Source: Cerrena zonata (lineage: Eukaryota > Basidiomycota > Agaricomycetes > Polyporales > Cerrenaceae). From it: DNA of 64,000 bases. How positions within the stretch are numbered: the stretch's first letter is position 1; every line of letters starts with the position of its first letter. Where the stretch lies: positions 434,001 through 498,000 of the forward strand of contig JASBNA010000032.1 in assembly GCA_038087015.1 (NCBI GenBank), written 5' to 3'. The position numbers were made by a program, and so were the translations under genes. The notes under the pieces were generated by a model. That model was not told where the DNA came from. It saw only the letters and a program-made list of their open reading frames with translations, and searched no databases. Of this stretch, positions 48,284-60,769 are shown piece by piece.

Positions 48284-50403
48284 TCAATCCTCCGCAGCTT
48301 GTTTGGCCTCCATCGCCTCGCCGATGTTTCCAGCAGCACTAATGGCCTTCACTCCTGCCGCGAGTCCCGTTGGCTCACCTTTGCCTGCTAGAGAATCTGG
48401 ACTGGTCTGTCGCGCTGGTGGCGCAATGACACCGGCCGTCTCGGATCCCCACTCCATAGTGACCTCCAAGTCAATAATATTGGCCCCAATACCCAGAGGG
48501 AAGTCCAGTTCTTTTCTATTCAATCGCAGGGTAGTGGAGGACCCAGGTGAGCGTGGATGTTGCATATGGAACGTCGGAACGAGCCAAAACCATCCCATAA
48601 AGACCTTCGATTATGTATGCAAGAAGACATCAGACTCGTCACGCAGCACGTCGGTGGGAATACAAACCTGACCAATATAGAGTTTTGCCCGAACTTCTCT
48701 ATTGGCATCCAAGACGATGCCTTCGTTGGGATCGATGATACGGGTTACGTCATAGAGCGACGGCTCTTCAGAAAGGGTACCATCGCTGGGTTTGGGTACA
48801 GTTAATCGGTCTTCGTCTGCTTCGATGTCCTTGCGAATAGACTTCCAGTTGTCATTCGACAGTGGCGACAAAAGATGCGTGATGACTTTTCCATCCTTTG
48901 GTAACCGAACATGAGGAAGAGGTTCTAAGTCCGTGTAATTACGATTTACACCCACCTTTGTAACTTCGGCTTGAATGGCGTCTTCACCGACGCTTCCAAG
49001 GCGGGCGAAACTCCGTACCATCTTTCCATGGTCCCATTTATCAGTCTTGAATAACTCAGAAATATCATCATTCCCCATATGTTCAGAGCCCATTTTACGT
49101 TTGCCAAAATTGCCGTCTTCATCCCGAGTGTGCTTCTCCCACTTCTCTAGGGTATCGACCATTTCATCATCGTAGCGGGCTAGAGATATCCAGACTTGTC
49201 CGTGAGTTTTGGACGAGACGTTCCCCCACATGCTCGTTGCCTTCCCACGACTAGTGCGGTCGATCAAGGCAGTGGCAGCTTTTACCAGGTTCGACTTGAC
49301 TCCAGACAATTCACGCATGCGTAGCTTGATTTCTTTCAAATAAACTTTTGGTGAAGGCTGAGCCGGGGGATCGAGGGACCAGAAATCCAAAGGTTCTTGA
49401 TGTGCTAACAATAGAGACCAGTAGTATAACCAGCGTCGTTGACTAGGGATGCTGACTCCCTGCTTGAGTTTCTTTCCGGGAGACGGCGGCCTCATCCTGC
49501 GAGAGGTGTGCAAATCTAGAACATGGTTAAGATTGTCATGCGGTGCTTCCTCAGGCTTGTCCGATTCAATTTTGGCAGGTTCGGTCGGCAGGGGGCTCTC
49601 AGCAGAAAGTTCTTTCTTCACCAGGTCATCGTCAGGCGAATCCTTATTCGGGTCGTTTTCAGGAAACGAAGGGTCTCCAGGCATCTCGTTCATGAGCAGC
49701 TTTGCCTGTTCGGTAGCACGAGCAATCGTGGTCTTGCTCCGATGTACGTGCGAGGGATCCTGGGGTATTTGAGTAGAAAGGAGGTATGAACAAGCCATGG
49801 TGCCTGATCTGCCCTTCCCCGCTATTGACACAACATTTATTGGCACGAATCCAATATGTCGAGAAGGTATCACATACCCTTGCAATGTAGAACGGCTACT
49901 CGTTCCGGGGAGCCATCTAGCCATACTTGCATTTCGCGTGCAATGAGTGGTAATATGGCTAAAGGAGGTGCACTACATAATTGTACGTTTCAGCTCTGAG
50001 TTTGAAGGACAATTCCGTATCACTTAGGGACGTACTGGTGATCGGGAAAGGGATATCGGCTAACACGTCCATCAAAGACACTCGCAGGATACGAGTTCTC
50101 TTTGAGAGGACAAAAGTTAAACACCCAGAAGCTCTTGCCATGGCGATGTTCCAAGAACTTGATTGCGTGTTCGCGTTTATTTCGATACAGTCCTTCCATA
50201 CCAGTAGCTGGGTATCCCATAACGATCACTCTATCTGTGATGTAAGCCAAGTCTATTCCATCCATTCAAAAGAAAACCCCGAATTTCAATAAACCACTAA
50301 ACGCGTTCATGAACCAATGTTACGCACCCAATTCTACGTCTAGTTCTCCATCCTTGAAACGAGCTTTATCTCCAGAAACCAAACGACGCACAAAGTCGGT
50401 CAT
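48284..50403 (-). CDS. PTEN: PTEN-family phosphatidylinositol 3-phosphatase
   Basis: This lipid phosphatase removes the 3-phosphate of PtdIns(3,4,5)P3 and opposes PI3-kinase. The start at 50403 gives MTDFVRRLVSGDKARFKDG. The intron 50253-50327 joins to DLAYITDRVIVMGYPATGME, GLYRNKREHAIKFLE and RVSRYPFPDHHAPPLA, as in the PTEN N-terminus. The catalytic loop HCKAGKGRSG is complete but split within the Ala codon by the intron 49822-49877. TMACSYLLS follows. A long acidic, low-complexity stretch (about 49730-49500) precedes the C2 part, which ends with VFMGWFWLVPTFHMQHPRS and RKELDFPLGIGANIIDLEVT. Catalytic Cys and Arg are present. The protein is longer than human PTEN because of the inserts. Confidence 0.93.
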
Positions 50404-50789
50404 GATAGTCAAGAAGGAAGAACAGTTGAGGGGGAAACAGGATAGATGCCATTTTCGAGACTTGCTGAACCTTTTTAGTGCGAACTGTGTGAGGTCATAG
50501 TGTAGGCAGTGCACCCGTTTCTCCACAAACAGCTTGCACAGGGCTCAAGATATGAGACACGTCGTAGTCATTCAAGATAACTTTCGGAAAGAGGTTATGG
50601 TTCTCATCATGATTCTGCATAATTATTGCAGTTCAAGAAGACTGTGGACGCAGTTTCGCAAATTTACTCCGGCAAGGGTTTGTCGGACATTATGACCTCA
50701 TAGACGCTCGGGCTTCGCGGAAGATATGGAGAGAGCAAATAGAAAAACGTCCAAAACATAAGAGACAATTATACAAATCGTAATGCTGT
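50404..50789. other. Intergenic
   Basis: About 390 bases between RPN1 and PTEN, both on the minus strand. They should hold the RPN1 terminator and the PTEN promoter. Nothing else is seen. Confidence 0.5.
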
Positions 50790-53700
50790 CTACACTTCCA
50801 TCTTGTCCTCCTTCTCGTATCCCGGATTTTTCTGAAGGATGACAAGCCCTTCTAGTACATGCGCGAATGGAATAAACTCTTCTGTCGCCAGCTCTGCACG
50901 CTCCGTCGTGCCCAGCCGCACCGGTGTCGAGTGTGTCTGGAACCCTGATATCGTTCTTGGCTTTCCGGCTTGGCCAACAACGTCGACAGCCTGTCATGAT
51001 TCGTTTGTCAGAAGCCGCAACAAGAAGAACTCAAGGTGAAAGGGACATACCTGACCAACACGGACGGTGACAGGGAAGCTTTCGAGCTCCTCGTTCAGTG
51101 TGATCATGAATCGAGGGTACATCGCTGTCACCAAGAAGTACAAGAACCAGTGGTATCTATCAAGTACGACTGCAAGGACGTCGTCAGGCTTGTCACTGCT
51201 TCAAGCGGATAAATAAACTTACAAGATTTTGCGTCGATGAATGCAGTGATAGTTGCCAACAGACCAGCAACCGCTGTTCGGCTCATGATCTGACGGTCCA
51301 TGAAGAACGGATTGATCGAAATCGTTCCCTTGCCCATATGTACTAGACCTTGAGCAATACGGACAATAAACAAGCAATCAGGCTCCTTGTAGTAGTACCC
51401 AGCGAGCTGTCGAAGCATTTGTGCAAGACGAGCGTTGTTGGTTCCAGCACCGACCAGACCCATAGCGAAGATGGCGTTGAGAGCGACCTGGAGGTCATTG
51501 TCGTGACTGTATTTGGATAGTGTGTCGAGGATAGGGAGTTGAGGATTTGATGCGCTGAGGAGACCTAAGGCGAGAGGGACGGCTTTTCGAATAACAGGTT
51601 CGCCATAGTGCATCTGGAGCAGGAACTTAGATCATGACGTACATGGAGAACGAGTAATATATTTACCAGGTGGTTGAACTGCCGAAGAGCCATCTCAGAA
51701 CCGATATCTTCGCCCATAGCAACGAGAGCGATACCCAGGACAGCGAAGGCCTGGAATGTATCATCCTGGGGAATCTTCTCATCCTTCTTCTCCTCTTCTG
51801 ATTCACCTTCCTTCTTTTCGTCCTTCTTGTCCTTCTCGTCCTTCTCCTTATGTTTCTCAATATGCTCGTCGCAGTGATGCAATAGCGCTTGAACCTTGAG
51901 AACATTACCGGTACCGGCGAACGAACACATCTCCACAAGAATCTCAGCCTGTTTCGAGATAGGGTGCTCGATGGCCTGAAGAGTGGCGATGGTTGCGTCT
52001 GAACCGTCTTGAATGCCTACGGAGGAAGGTAGCAATTAGCGTGCGATTCATATTGAGGATCTCAGAGTGAACGTACCAAGGTAAACAAGACCAAGACCAA
52101 GTGCCATATACCTCGCCCACTTCTCATCAAGCTGTTTATCCTCTCTCTCCATGAAAGTTTGTAGGACAGTACTTGCGACTTCACCGTTTCCACTTCCAAC
52201 GAAAATGAAACCAAGCGCGAGAGTGGCTAACGAAGCAATCTCCATCGAGACAGAGTCATCGGCAGCAAGAGGAAGAAGGAGAGCAAGCAAGTCCTCCCGA
52301 TGTGAACCCGCATATGCCAGACCAAGACCAACAATTGCACTAGTCTTGAGAGGTACGGACTTGTTCTCGACATATTCGGCTAGGAGAGCAAGAGCAGCGT
52401 CCGCTTCGGTACGAACGCCCGCGTTAAGGATACCAGTTGCAAGAAGTGCACCAGCCTATCGCAATGACTATGAATTATAGAATATATAACAATTACGAAC
52501 TGAACTTACCTTAATATGCTCCTCCGACGAGTACGTGTACTTGTCGACATGACTGAGACCAACATCGGTATCCCACAACAAGCTTAGACCCAGACTTGCA
52601 GCGGCACTCATCATACCGTGATCCTTATTCTTGTAGATCCAACTGTTACCCTCCTCTGCCTCGACCATGAGCTTGTCATTACCGAAACCGGCATTGACAA
52701 ACGCATTAACGAAGGTTCCTGCAAGATTTCCTCGCGCAGAATCGACGGTCGATGTCGTCCCTAGATTTGAATTTGAGATCGTCAATATTATCTCAGGACA
52801 GTCAGTCAAAGATCGAGATACTCACGAGCATTTTCGAGGTGTGACTTGTAGACGTCTTCGAGACTCTTAGGATCAAGAACACCAAGTTCCTTGCCGAAGT
52901 CCTTGAAGTGCGTGCTAAGTCGAGTGTTACTGAGACAGTCAAGAAGATCTTCCGGTAGCTCTTCCTCCTCTTCACTTTCGAGCCATTCCTTAGGGACCTG
53001 CGCGCGTGCGAGGTATAGGGCAAGTTGGCGTTTCATGAGAGGGTTTCCGGGAGCATGGAAATCCTCTCGAATGAGTTGAGGGTCGCCCAGTCGTATTGAT
53101 AGCGAGAGGGCTTCAGGGAATTTCTTGTGTAGGACGTAAATGCTATGGGCTGTTCGAAGGAAAGCATTGTCGTCTGGTGGCGGGAGGAGGTTGACGCAAC
53201 TATTCAAAGTTAGAGATTACATGCATTCAGATCATGAGAAACAACATTACTCACGCAACCATATATTGACATACTCGAGCATACGTGTTTTCGTCAACAA
53301 TTTCAACAATTCGTTCTACGATCTCGAGCTCCTCAAGCAAGTCAACCGCATCCGGTTCAGCATTGTGTTGGAGTAGGAATGTGGCACAGTCTATGGCGAG
53401 CGCGCGCAACTCGTCGTCGGTCCCAATCAATTCCGCCCTTCCACCTGCTCCATTGGAGACAGGTTTAACTTCGTCATCCTCTCCTAGCTCACGAGCATTG
53501 TATTCCTCGCCGAGTTCTGCAGCAAGGTGGCGAACATATTCATGACCCCAAGAACCAGGTTCAGAAATCGGCGAACCAGTCGGTTGGAAAGAGTTAGACA
53601 GCAAGCGATAGCGCAGAGTTCCTCGGGGCTGAGTGTCCGAGTAAGTCATAGCAAGAACAGAGAGAATGTCGGCAAACAGGCTCTTGTCCTCTGATGGTGG

Positions 53701-54129
53701 CCATTTCTCGTAAAGCGACTGGAGATCAAGGTAATGAGGATGCAAGAATTTCAGGGGTTTAGGACAGAGGTCATAGAAGACGTCGATGTTCGAATCAATG
53801 TCCGCAACGTTTCCAGAGCTGGTCGGTACAGTTCGGTGTTAGGTTCCTAATATTCAATGTTAGCTTGGATTCGCGCGCAAATATTCTAACACACCTTCAG
53901 TCGTTCTATAAGCATTTCAAGCTCATTCTTGAGCTGAAGATCCTCCTCGGACTAACCCACATAAATATTAGTGTGATCCAGAGAATACATGAAATGTACA
54001 TACGAGATCCTCTCCCTCCTTCGTATCATCTGTTAATTTCTGTTTCGATTCTTCCTCTTCGTCCTTTTTCTCCTTCTTCTTGGGATCTTTGGATGGTACG
54101 GCAATGGAGACAGACTGGGGATCAGACAT
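50790..54129 (-). CDS. RPN1: 26S proteasome regulatory subunit Rpn1
   Basis: Rpn1 is the large non-ATPase subunit of the proteasome base and docks ubiquitin-like shuttle factors and Ubp6. The start at 54129 gives a charged N-terminus ([20 protein letters not shown]). Blocks include [21 protein letters not shown] [38 protein letters not shown], the PC repeats ([99 protein letters not shown]), and [20 protein letters not shown]. The end is [20 protein letters not shown] with the stop at 50790. A Lys/Glu-rich insert (about 51780-51870) is normal for this family. About nine exons all join in frame. Confidence 0.97.
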
Positions 54130-54481
54130 GATGAATAGCGTGCAAGAGTAGAGGAAAGAGTGAGCCTTTGACGCAGTGTACTACTTTACTCTAACTTACG
54201 CGTCGCGTTCACTGGCGTAAGCTAACCCTAACCACGTGCTGATAACTATTGTAACCCTAACAGTATTATTAACATCATTTACGTGCCAGAAATAGGGCTT
54301 CCACTTTCCCAGCCCGTGACCCTACGCGCACTCGAGTACTCGGAGTTCCGCAATATGGTATTCGAGTCATATGTCTCTTGGCTTTTCTCGCGACCTTACG
54401 GAATATATACAATTAGTTGGATACTGTACTGCATTGATGGGCAGGTAGTAACTCCCTACCCAATCTCTACCATTAACCAAG
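54130..54481. promoter_or_regulatory. Divergent promoter RPN1 / LYC1-like, with telobox-like repeats around an E-box
   Basis: A 352-base divergent intergenic region. Two copies of the telomere-like motif taaccctaac occur at 54223-54232 and 54252-54261, and CACGTG lies at 54233-54238 directly after the first. Such boxes are known binding sites for Tbf1/Teb1-type factors (TTAGGG) and bHLH factors (CACGTG) in other fungi. Function here is inferred. Confidence 0.5.
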
Positions 54482-55822
54482 ATGCCCACCGATTTATCCT
54501 CACTTTCCTTATATCCAGCGACCGATGATCAAAAGATCGAATCTCGCAGGCGTTCATACGTTGAATGGAACAGAGGTTTATCTTTAGAGCACTACTTACG
54601 CCGCGACGAATTAATGTACGATGATGAACATGCTCGAGAATACATAACTACATGGTAAGAATCATATCTCTCCATGTACCCCTCCGGTTTCATCACTCAT
54701 CGTTATTTCGCAGGGTCCTGGCACCTCGAGATGACCCCAAAACCTTGGATTTCATGTGTTCTTGTGAAACGTTAGTGCGAGGGAAACACTAATGTATTCA
54801 CGGAGTTAAACACATGTCATTATCCAGGTTCCGTAGGCCTGCAATTGTTGCAAAAGCGACCGAAAAGGGTCCACAGGTACAAGATGTCATCGGATATGGA
54901 ATTGCCTCTGTCTTCACGCCCGAGACAAGACGAGGCAAGGGGTACGCCAAACATATGATGCGATTGCTTCATTGGATCATTTCACCGCCATCGACTGTTC
55001 AGTTTCCCTCGTCATGGGGCGCACCACCCACTTCCCCTATAGGGAACGCATCGTTCTCTGTCTTATACAGCGACGTCGGACCTACCTTCTATAGTCACTG
55101 TGGTCCCGATAATACACCCGGTACAGGATGGACTGTTCGAGGGAACAGACAGACTCGATGGGATCTCCACGCAGAGCTTCCTGTACCTCTTTCCTCGGTG
55201 CATGGCGAGATTTTATCAGAAGAACAAGTCAACGAGTTGTGGGAGGATGACGCAAAAATTATAAAGGTAGAGGCTCGGTAAACATGTTGTTTCAGGCTCG
55301 AAGGGAAAGATCGCCTTCGCTTTCTTACCGACAAACGGCGTCGGTTGGTTCAGCATCCGTCGAAACATGAAGATCGGTACAGACCATTTACCGACTTTAC
55401 CGACCAATAAATGGGGGATCCAGCTTGTTCCCAACGGAGAGCTTCCAGCTAAGGACGCCAAAATTCCTTTCGCAAACTGGACTTTCGAGCTTCGCGGGAA
55501 ACTCAGAGTCATGCTAGTGACACGCTTAGAGTCTCTCAAGCAGCGTTCCCAGATTTATTGCGCAAGGTATTCGATGTCGCAAAAGAGGAGGATATTGGTC
55601 TATTGGAAATTTGGAATCTGCCAGAGGAATTAGAGAGTCTTGCGCAAAGCCTTGGTGGCGTTACCGCCACGAGGGATGATCACCTTCCATCTTTCAAATG
55701 GTACGGTCCAGAAAGCCACGATGACGTGGATTGGTTATTCAACGAGAAGTAAGTTTATCGATAGAGTACATCTCAGTTCAATCGGCTGACCCTGAGACTG
55801 ATCTAGGTTTGCGTGGTGTTAA
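54482..55822 (+). CDS. LYC1: LYC1-like N-acetyltransferase, with two probable 1-base frameshifts
   Basis: This GNAT-type enzyme is related to yeast LYC1, which acetylates the side-chain amino group of lysine. It starts MPTDLSSLSLYPATDDQKIE. Exons join to give WVLAPRDDPKTLDFMCSCET, FRRPAIVAKA, and the acetyl-CoA-binding block IGYGIASVFTPETRRGKGYA followed by KHMMRLLHW. Two breaks follow. At about 55273-55280 the frame changes between DDAKIIKVEAR and GSKGKIAFAFLPTNGVGWFS. At about 55521-55530 it changes between GKLRVMLVTR and LRVSQAAFPDLLRKVFDVAK. Neither gap leaves room for a normal intron. The end is HDDVDWLFNEK, a last intron, and FAWC with the stop at 55820-55822. Family assignment is good; the precise substrate is inferred. 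Confidence 0.82.
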
Positions 55823-55855
55823 ACAAAACCTTGTATACTCCTTAATTGAACGCAG

Positions 55856-58800
55856 TTAGACAGAATACTGCTGGATCACGCTGTCCGACTCCTTATACTC
55901 TGCAATGGATGTGAAGGTAACATCGTCCAGTCTAGAACATCGTGTTTAGTCACTTGTTAGACCGAATCAACCGTAAATCATTCAAGAAACTGACCCGAAC
56001 GCAGCAGGGCCCCCGCATGCCAAACCTTGAGGCGTTTTAGTCCACTTGGGATCACCAGCCAGTGCAATGACCGTAACCCGCAGGCCGTATCTGTATTGCG
56101 CGGGTCATTTATGAAGGCACGTATTTGCAATGTCGTGCGAACTGACCTGTACTCCGGTGTACCAAGAGCAGTACCAGATTGACTATCCAATACCGTAATC
56201 AGGTCCGGAACAGTTACTAAGATCTAAGTGACGTGAACGTTAGCTTCTATAGAGCCGAAGGAAGGCTCTGGCACCGACCTTTCTAGCCGCGCCGGGCGAC
56301 TCTACGTATGCATAAAGATTTTCATTCTGGAATGGGATGATAAGCCGATCTTCGGGACCATAGCTGACACTAGGGTCCTGCAAGGACGCTGAATTGTCTT
56401 CCTCTTCGTCCTCGCGCAACGGGGCAATTGTCACAGATCCCCATGTAAAACCCTTCCTAACTTCCTGCACGCCATGAACATCAACATCATCAACGACCAA
56501 TATTAGATATAGTAGCCTGAAGTAACGTACCCGACGGACGTCCATGATCTTGCCGACAAACAGGCATGCACCATTCTGCAGTTCAAGAATAGCTGAAGGG
56601 ATCCCCTTCATGTCATTATGCTTCCTACACAACGCAATCGCGCGACCAATTCGCCACGCTTGAGACACGCTTCGTGCAATTCCTAATTCAGTAGGAACTC
56701 CATCATCAGCCCACGCTTGTCAGCATAATGTATTTCTGACAAACCGTATTTCTGACAGGTTACTCTAGATAGCGGTGCCATTGACACGCCGCTTCTAGAG
56801 CCCATTTCAGTGGTGACGGTGCGTAGGATGTGCTCAACAGAGTGACTGTTACTTGCGGATGGCATAATCTAAGGCGGTGCTATTCAGTTTTTGCATATCC
56901 GGAACGGAAGTGACAAAAACGACTTGCGATAGTATTCCCAACACCATCGGATATTGCACATGGTGTCAAGCCGTTTGGTATGTCAAAGGCACCCGGAAGT
57001 CTAGGTACAACGATCCGCAAGGATGACGACACAATTCAATTGTGAAAAAAAGAAAGTTTGCTTACGATTGATACATCTGTAAGATAGTAAGGTTCCATGT
57101 TTCATCTAAACTGAAAAAGAAGGTTACGTACGTTTGGATATGCACGACCCATGAGGTCAGCATCGAGCACTGGCTTTCCCATCTCAGCAGCGACAATCAT
57201 TGGTTGGATTCCATTACCGCCTCCTATCTCGTCCGAGATCGTTCCCGTGAAGTCGGACAACCCTTGATACTTGAGAAGAGCCTGAATGGAAGTTGGGATC
57301 TCATTTCCGCCTTGCAAACGCTCATTCTGCACGTTCGGGGTAAGTCATGATTAGATGACGAGTATCCCCGATGAGTATATGATATGAACATATAAATACT
57401 AAGTCCAGACATACCGATACGCTTGGCGAACCCTACGCGAAATTTTTTCAAATGAATAAAACGTGTTCTAATATGGCGGGTTTAAATTCGCAAACGCACC
57501 ATGAATGTACAACGCACGAAGGTGGCTTCCTCGGGTACGTCGTCAGGATCAATAACCTGAGGTCAAATAAATCAGCCACCTGCATATTTTTTTACTTGAT
57601 AAGATTTGAATATCTTACAATTATTTGTTTTCCGTTCCGCAACATTTGACGAGCGACTAGGAAAGGTGGATACGGTGAACCCCCACCCCCAGTTCCCAGA
57701 ACGCCACAGCCCTCCGCAATCCATTCTAAAAAAAAGAGGGTACAAGTTAATGGAGGGTTTCCCGAGTCATGCATGAGAACTTACCAAGATCAGTTTCCGA
57801 CAGGTGCCATTGACGGTCTCGTATATCGGGAACATAGTTCTCGATCTGGTTCAAAGACTCGTTGGCGTCTTCCTGTCCTGATGCATGTTTTTCCCCTTCA
57901 ACGTCATCGTCAGATCCAATAGACGAGGCATCATCAGCAACACTGTCTCCTTCAAGGAACGCGTTTGCATCAGGAGCCAGTTCTCCAGCCGCCTTCACAA
58001 TAATCCTTGTGGCCTGGTTCGTCACATATTGGACAGGTAAGTTGACAATTTCTACTATTCTGACCGTGCCTAAGGTACGCCGTTTAAGCTTTCGTTCTAA
58101 CGACATATGTGTAAGTGACTCACTTGGATTAGCACCGGACCTAATACATTTGTCTATAGCCAACTGTTTGATGTCTTCCATTACAGAATCCAGTGACCGG
58201 TTCTGCAAGAATTCAATTGTATCTACTTCTCCCGCGACTGACAGCAGTTCGGAAGTTTAATAATGGTCATTTTGTGCGTAGACAATAAATTACTGACCCT
58301 TTGCCATAGCTGCACCAACGGCATTGGCTACACTGAAGAATGGTGGTCGTATACTCTCTCGAACGCCAGTAAGCTCGGCTGGAGCGATAATACTACCACC
58401 ACCCACGAGGAGCAAGGTAATATCTTCTGGGGACGTTTTCATTCTAAATTTTTGGGGTTCATAATAAGGGTTAGGATGACGTTTTCTGGTGTGCAGTGAA
58501 TTATTAGGATTACCTGTCTATTATACGTTCCAGTTGCTTCTTAATTACAACCTGCGCACGTGCGATTGTGTTAGGGTCCAAGTGATTAACTCGAGCTGTA
58601 TCACCGATATTATCAGCTTGCCCACTGGCAACCACAATATCAGTGGTGGTGAGAATTTCTCCTCCGAAGACGAGTGCATCCCTGGTGATGTTATGACCAA
58701 CTGAGTCCGGTCCTACCGTTACCTTAGCCTCCGAATCACCTCGAACCCTCGAACCACCTCCCAATGCGATTGACTGTACATCTGCCATTGAGAAATTGGT

Positions 58801-60015
58801 TCGCACTCCAGCGACCTCTATGAAAGCTGCCGCTTGTCGTGGAAATCCAGACGGTAAAAGGACGCCTACGTCAGTAGTAGTGCCCCCAACGTCAACGACA
58901 ACGACCGACTTCCCCTCGGACTGTGTTTTGTTCTCATCTAACCCGGCAAGAAATGCGGCTCCACGCATGGAGTTAGTCGGGCCAGATGCAAAAGTACGAA
59001 TAGGCAAGCGAGCCGCTGATGTTGCCGATGTCAAGGTGCCATCGTTCTGAGTCAAGAATAAAGGACACCGGAGACCCAGTCGATGCATGGCATCCTGGAA
59101 CCCTCTGATTGTCCGTTGGGCAAACACGAGGATGGAGGCATTGAGAATGGATGCATTCTCGCGTTCGAGAAGGCCAAGCTGTCCGACTACGCAACATTTA
59201 AGAAAATTGCAACAGGAGGGTGAAGGAAGTATATAATACGTACCGTCTCGTGAACAAACCACGTTCACTGAGGGGCCTAATTCGTGCTGAACAATGTCCT
59301 TTGCCCTCGGCTCTTGCGTGCCACTAGAGTCGAGTGGCGAAAATATGCCCGAGATAACTATCTATAGTTGTCACATTAGCTGATCTTAATGAACACATCT
59401 ACCCCTAAAGGTTGACTTACATTCTTTATACCTCTTTCCTGGATCACCTTACATGCGTCAACAAGTTGCCGCTCATTCAGAGGGGCTATCTCCCGACCAT
59501 CGACTGCACGCAAAACATAACGCTCGGTGTTAACTTCACACCTCAATCTAGGGTTCCTGACGTACTTTCAAATCCTCCATCAATAAACGCAACATAACCT
59601 TCCATCAACGTCCGCAGACGCTGTGGAAAATCTATGAATGGGGGACATTGTCGAGTATAAGGGCCACATAACCGTATAACTGCAACTTTATCCAGACGGC
59701 GGACATCAGCTTCCAAAACAGCATTGATGAACGCCGTAGTGCCAATAGAAAGGCAAGAAATACGGTCAGCTGCAACGCCACTTGCTTCTAATACCGAACG
59801 AACTGCTGCTTCTATCCCATGCGACACATTGGGAGTCGTCGGGGATTTGTGGAAGGCAAGGACGCCTCGGCTGCTTTCTGTAAGTTTAGTGATATCTATC
59901 AGCACACTGTCGGTATTGGTACCTTCATGAATACGATGGTCAGCTTCATCACGTCAAATCTACCCAAATGAACCACGTCCAACGTACCGCCAACGTCAAC
60001 ACCAATACGGTACAT
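55856..60015 (-). CDS. Hydantoinase/5-oxoprolinase (HyuA-type) fused to a DUF917 domain
   Basis: The start at 60015 gives MYRIGVDVGGT, where a 65-base intron splits the actin-like ATP motif; the next exon begins NTDSVLIDITKL. Further blocks are CLSIGTTAFINAVLEADVRR, VAVIRLCGPYTRQCPP, FASGPTNSMRGAAFLAGLDE, DVGGTTTDVGVLLPSGFPRQ and ALGGGSRVRGD, all of the hydantoinase A family (ATP-dependent opening of cyclic amides). The C-terminal third is DUF917: GVLGTGGGGSPYPPFLVARQ, an 18-base microexon at 57415-57432, ERLQGGNEIPTSIQALLKYQ, GGGNGIQPMIVAAEMGKPVL and DADLMGRAYPN. The end is DVTFTSIAEYKESDSVIQQY SV with the stop at 55856. This fusion is known in fungi; the natural substrate is not. It ends only 33 bases from the LYC1-like gene on the other strand. 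Confidence 0.9.
57415..57432 (-). other. 18-base microexon of the hydantoinase-DUF917 gene
   Basis: The six codons read GSPSVS. They are flanked by an acceptor (cgtag) and a donor (gtatgt) on the minus strand and join FM to NERLQGGNE in frame, as expected for DUF917. Confidence 0.6.
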
Positions 60016-60769
60016 ATTGAATGGAATGCTGCTGTTGGAGTGCTGGGAGAGAAACTGACTCAATTCTGCCCCGAGAAGCTGAATGATAGATAAGGGCGAG
60101 GATCATATCGCAGGCCCGTTGTAAGGTGCGGCAGCTCGCCGTGTGAGCTATCTACACAAGGCAGAGATATTCTTGCGTTCTTCTCTCATGACAGACAGAT
60201 CGCTGTTTATTGCACGGTGGACGATGTCGAGCTTCCGAGACTCGACCAGAGGCCAGTGAGGTTAATTGACAAGACATGATGGTGCCGCGACAGGGCGTAG
60301 AAGTGGTGTGGCTGCTTTCCCGGTTCCTTAGTACCATCAATGGTACATAATGCATACACGCTGGTCGGACTTGTTTCGTAACTCAAGTTCCAGTCCTGGC
60401 GACAGTTGTTATTTGTAGAAGGAAGAGTCCATAAGGATCCCGGATTCTCAATTCTGATCACACTCCAATAGCATCCCGATCACTTTGCACGTTGTAAACA
60501 CGCTGTCCCAAGAAGTTCGGAACCGTGGACTAGAGATTGAATTTGAACTGTTACTTGCCACTACAACAGCTGCCCGCAGTGCCCGCAGAGGTGAGAGCAA
60601 GAGGTATACCAAGAAAGTGTATTTCCATTGAAACTAGCTTGTACATCGTATCCTTAATAGAGATGGGCTAACTATAGATCGTTGCAATATATGATAGAGT
60701 AGATTTAAAGTATCCAAATAGTTTCACTGTGAAACATTACCTAGAATGTGGTGGGAGGTGCCGAGTCGA
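60016..60769. other. Intergenic
   Basis: About 750 bases between two minus-strand genes, the amidase and the hydantoinase. Short ORFs at 60152-60461 have no family features. Nothing else is recognised. Confidence 0.5.
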
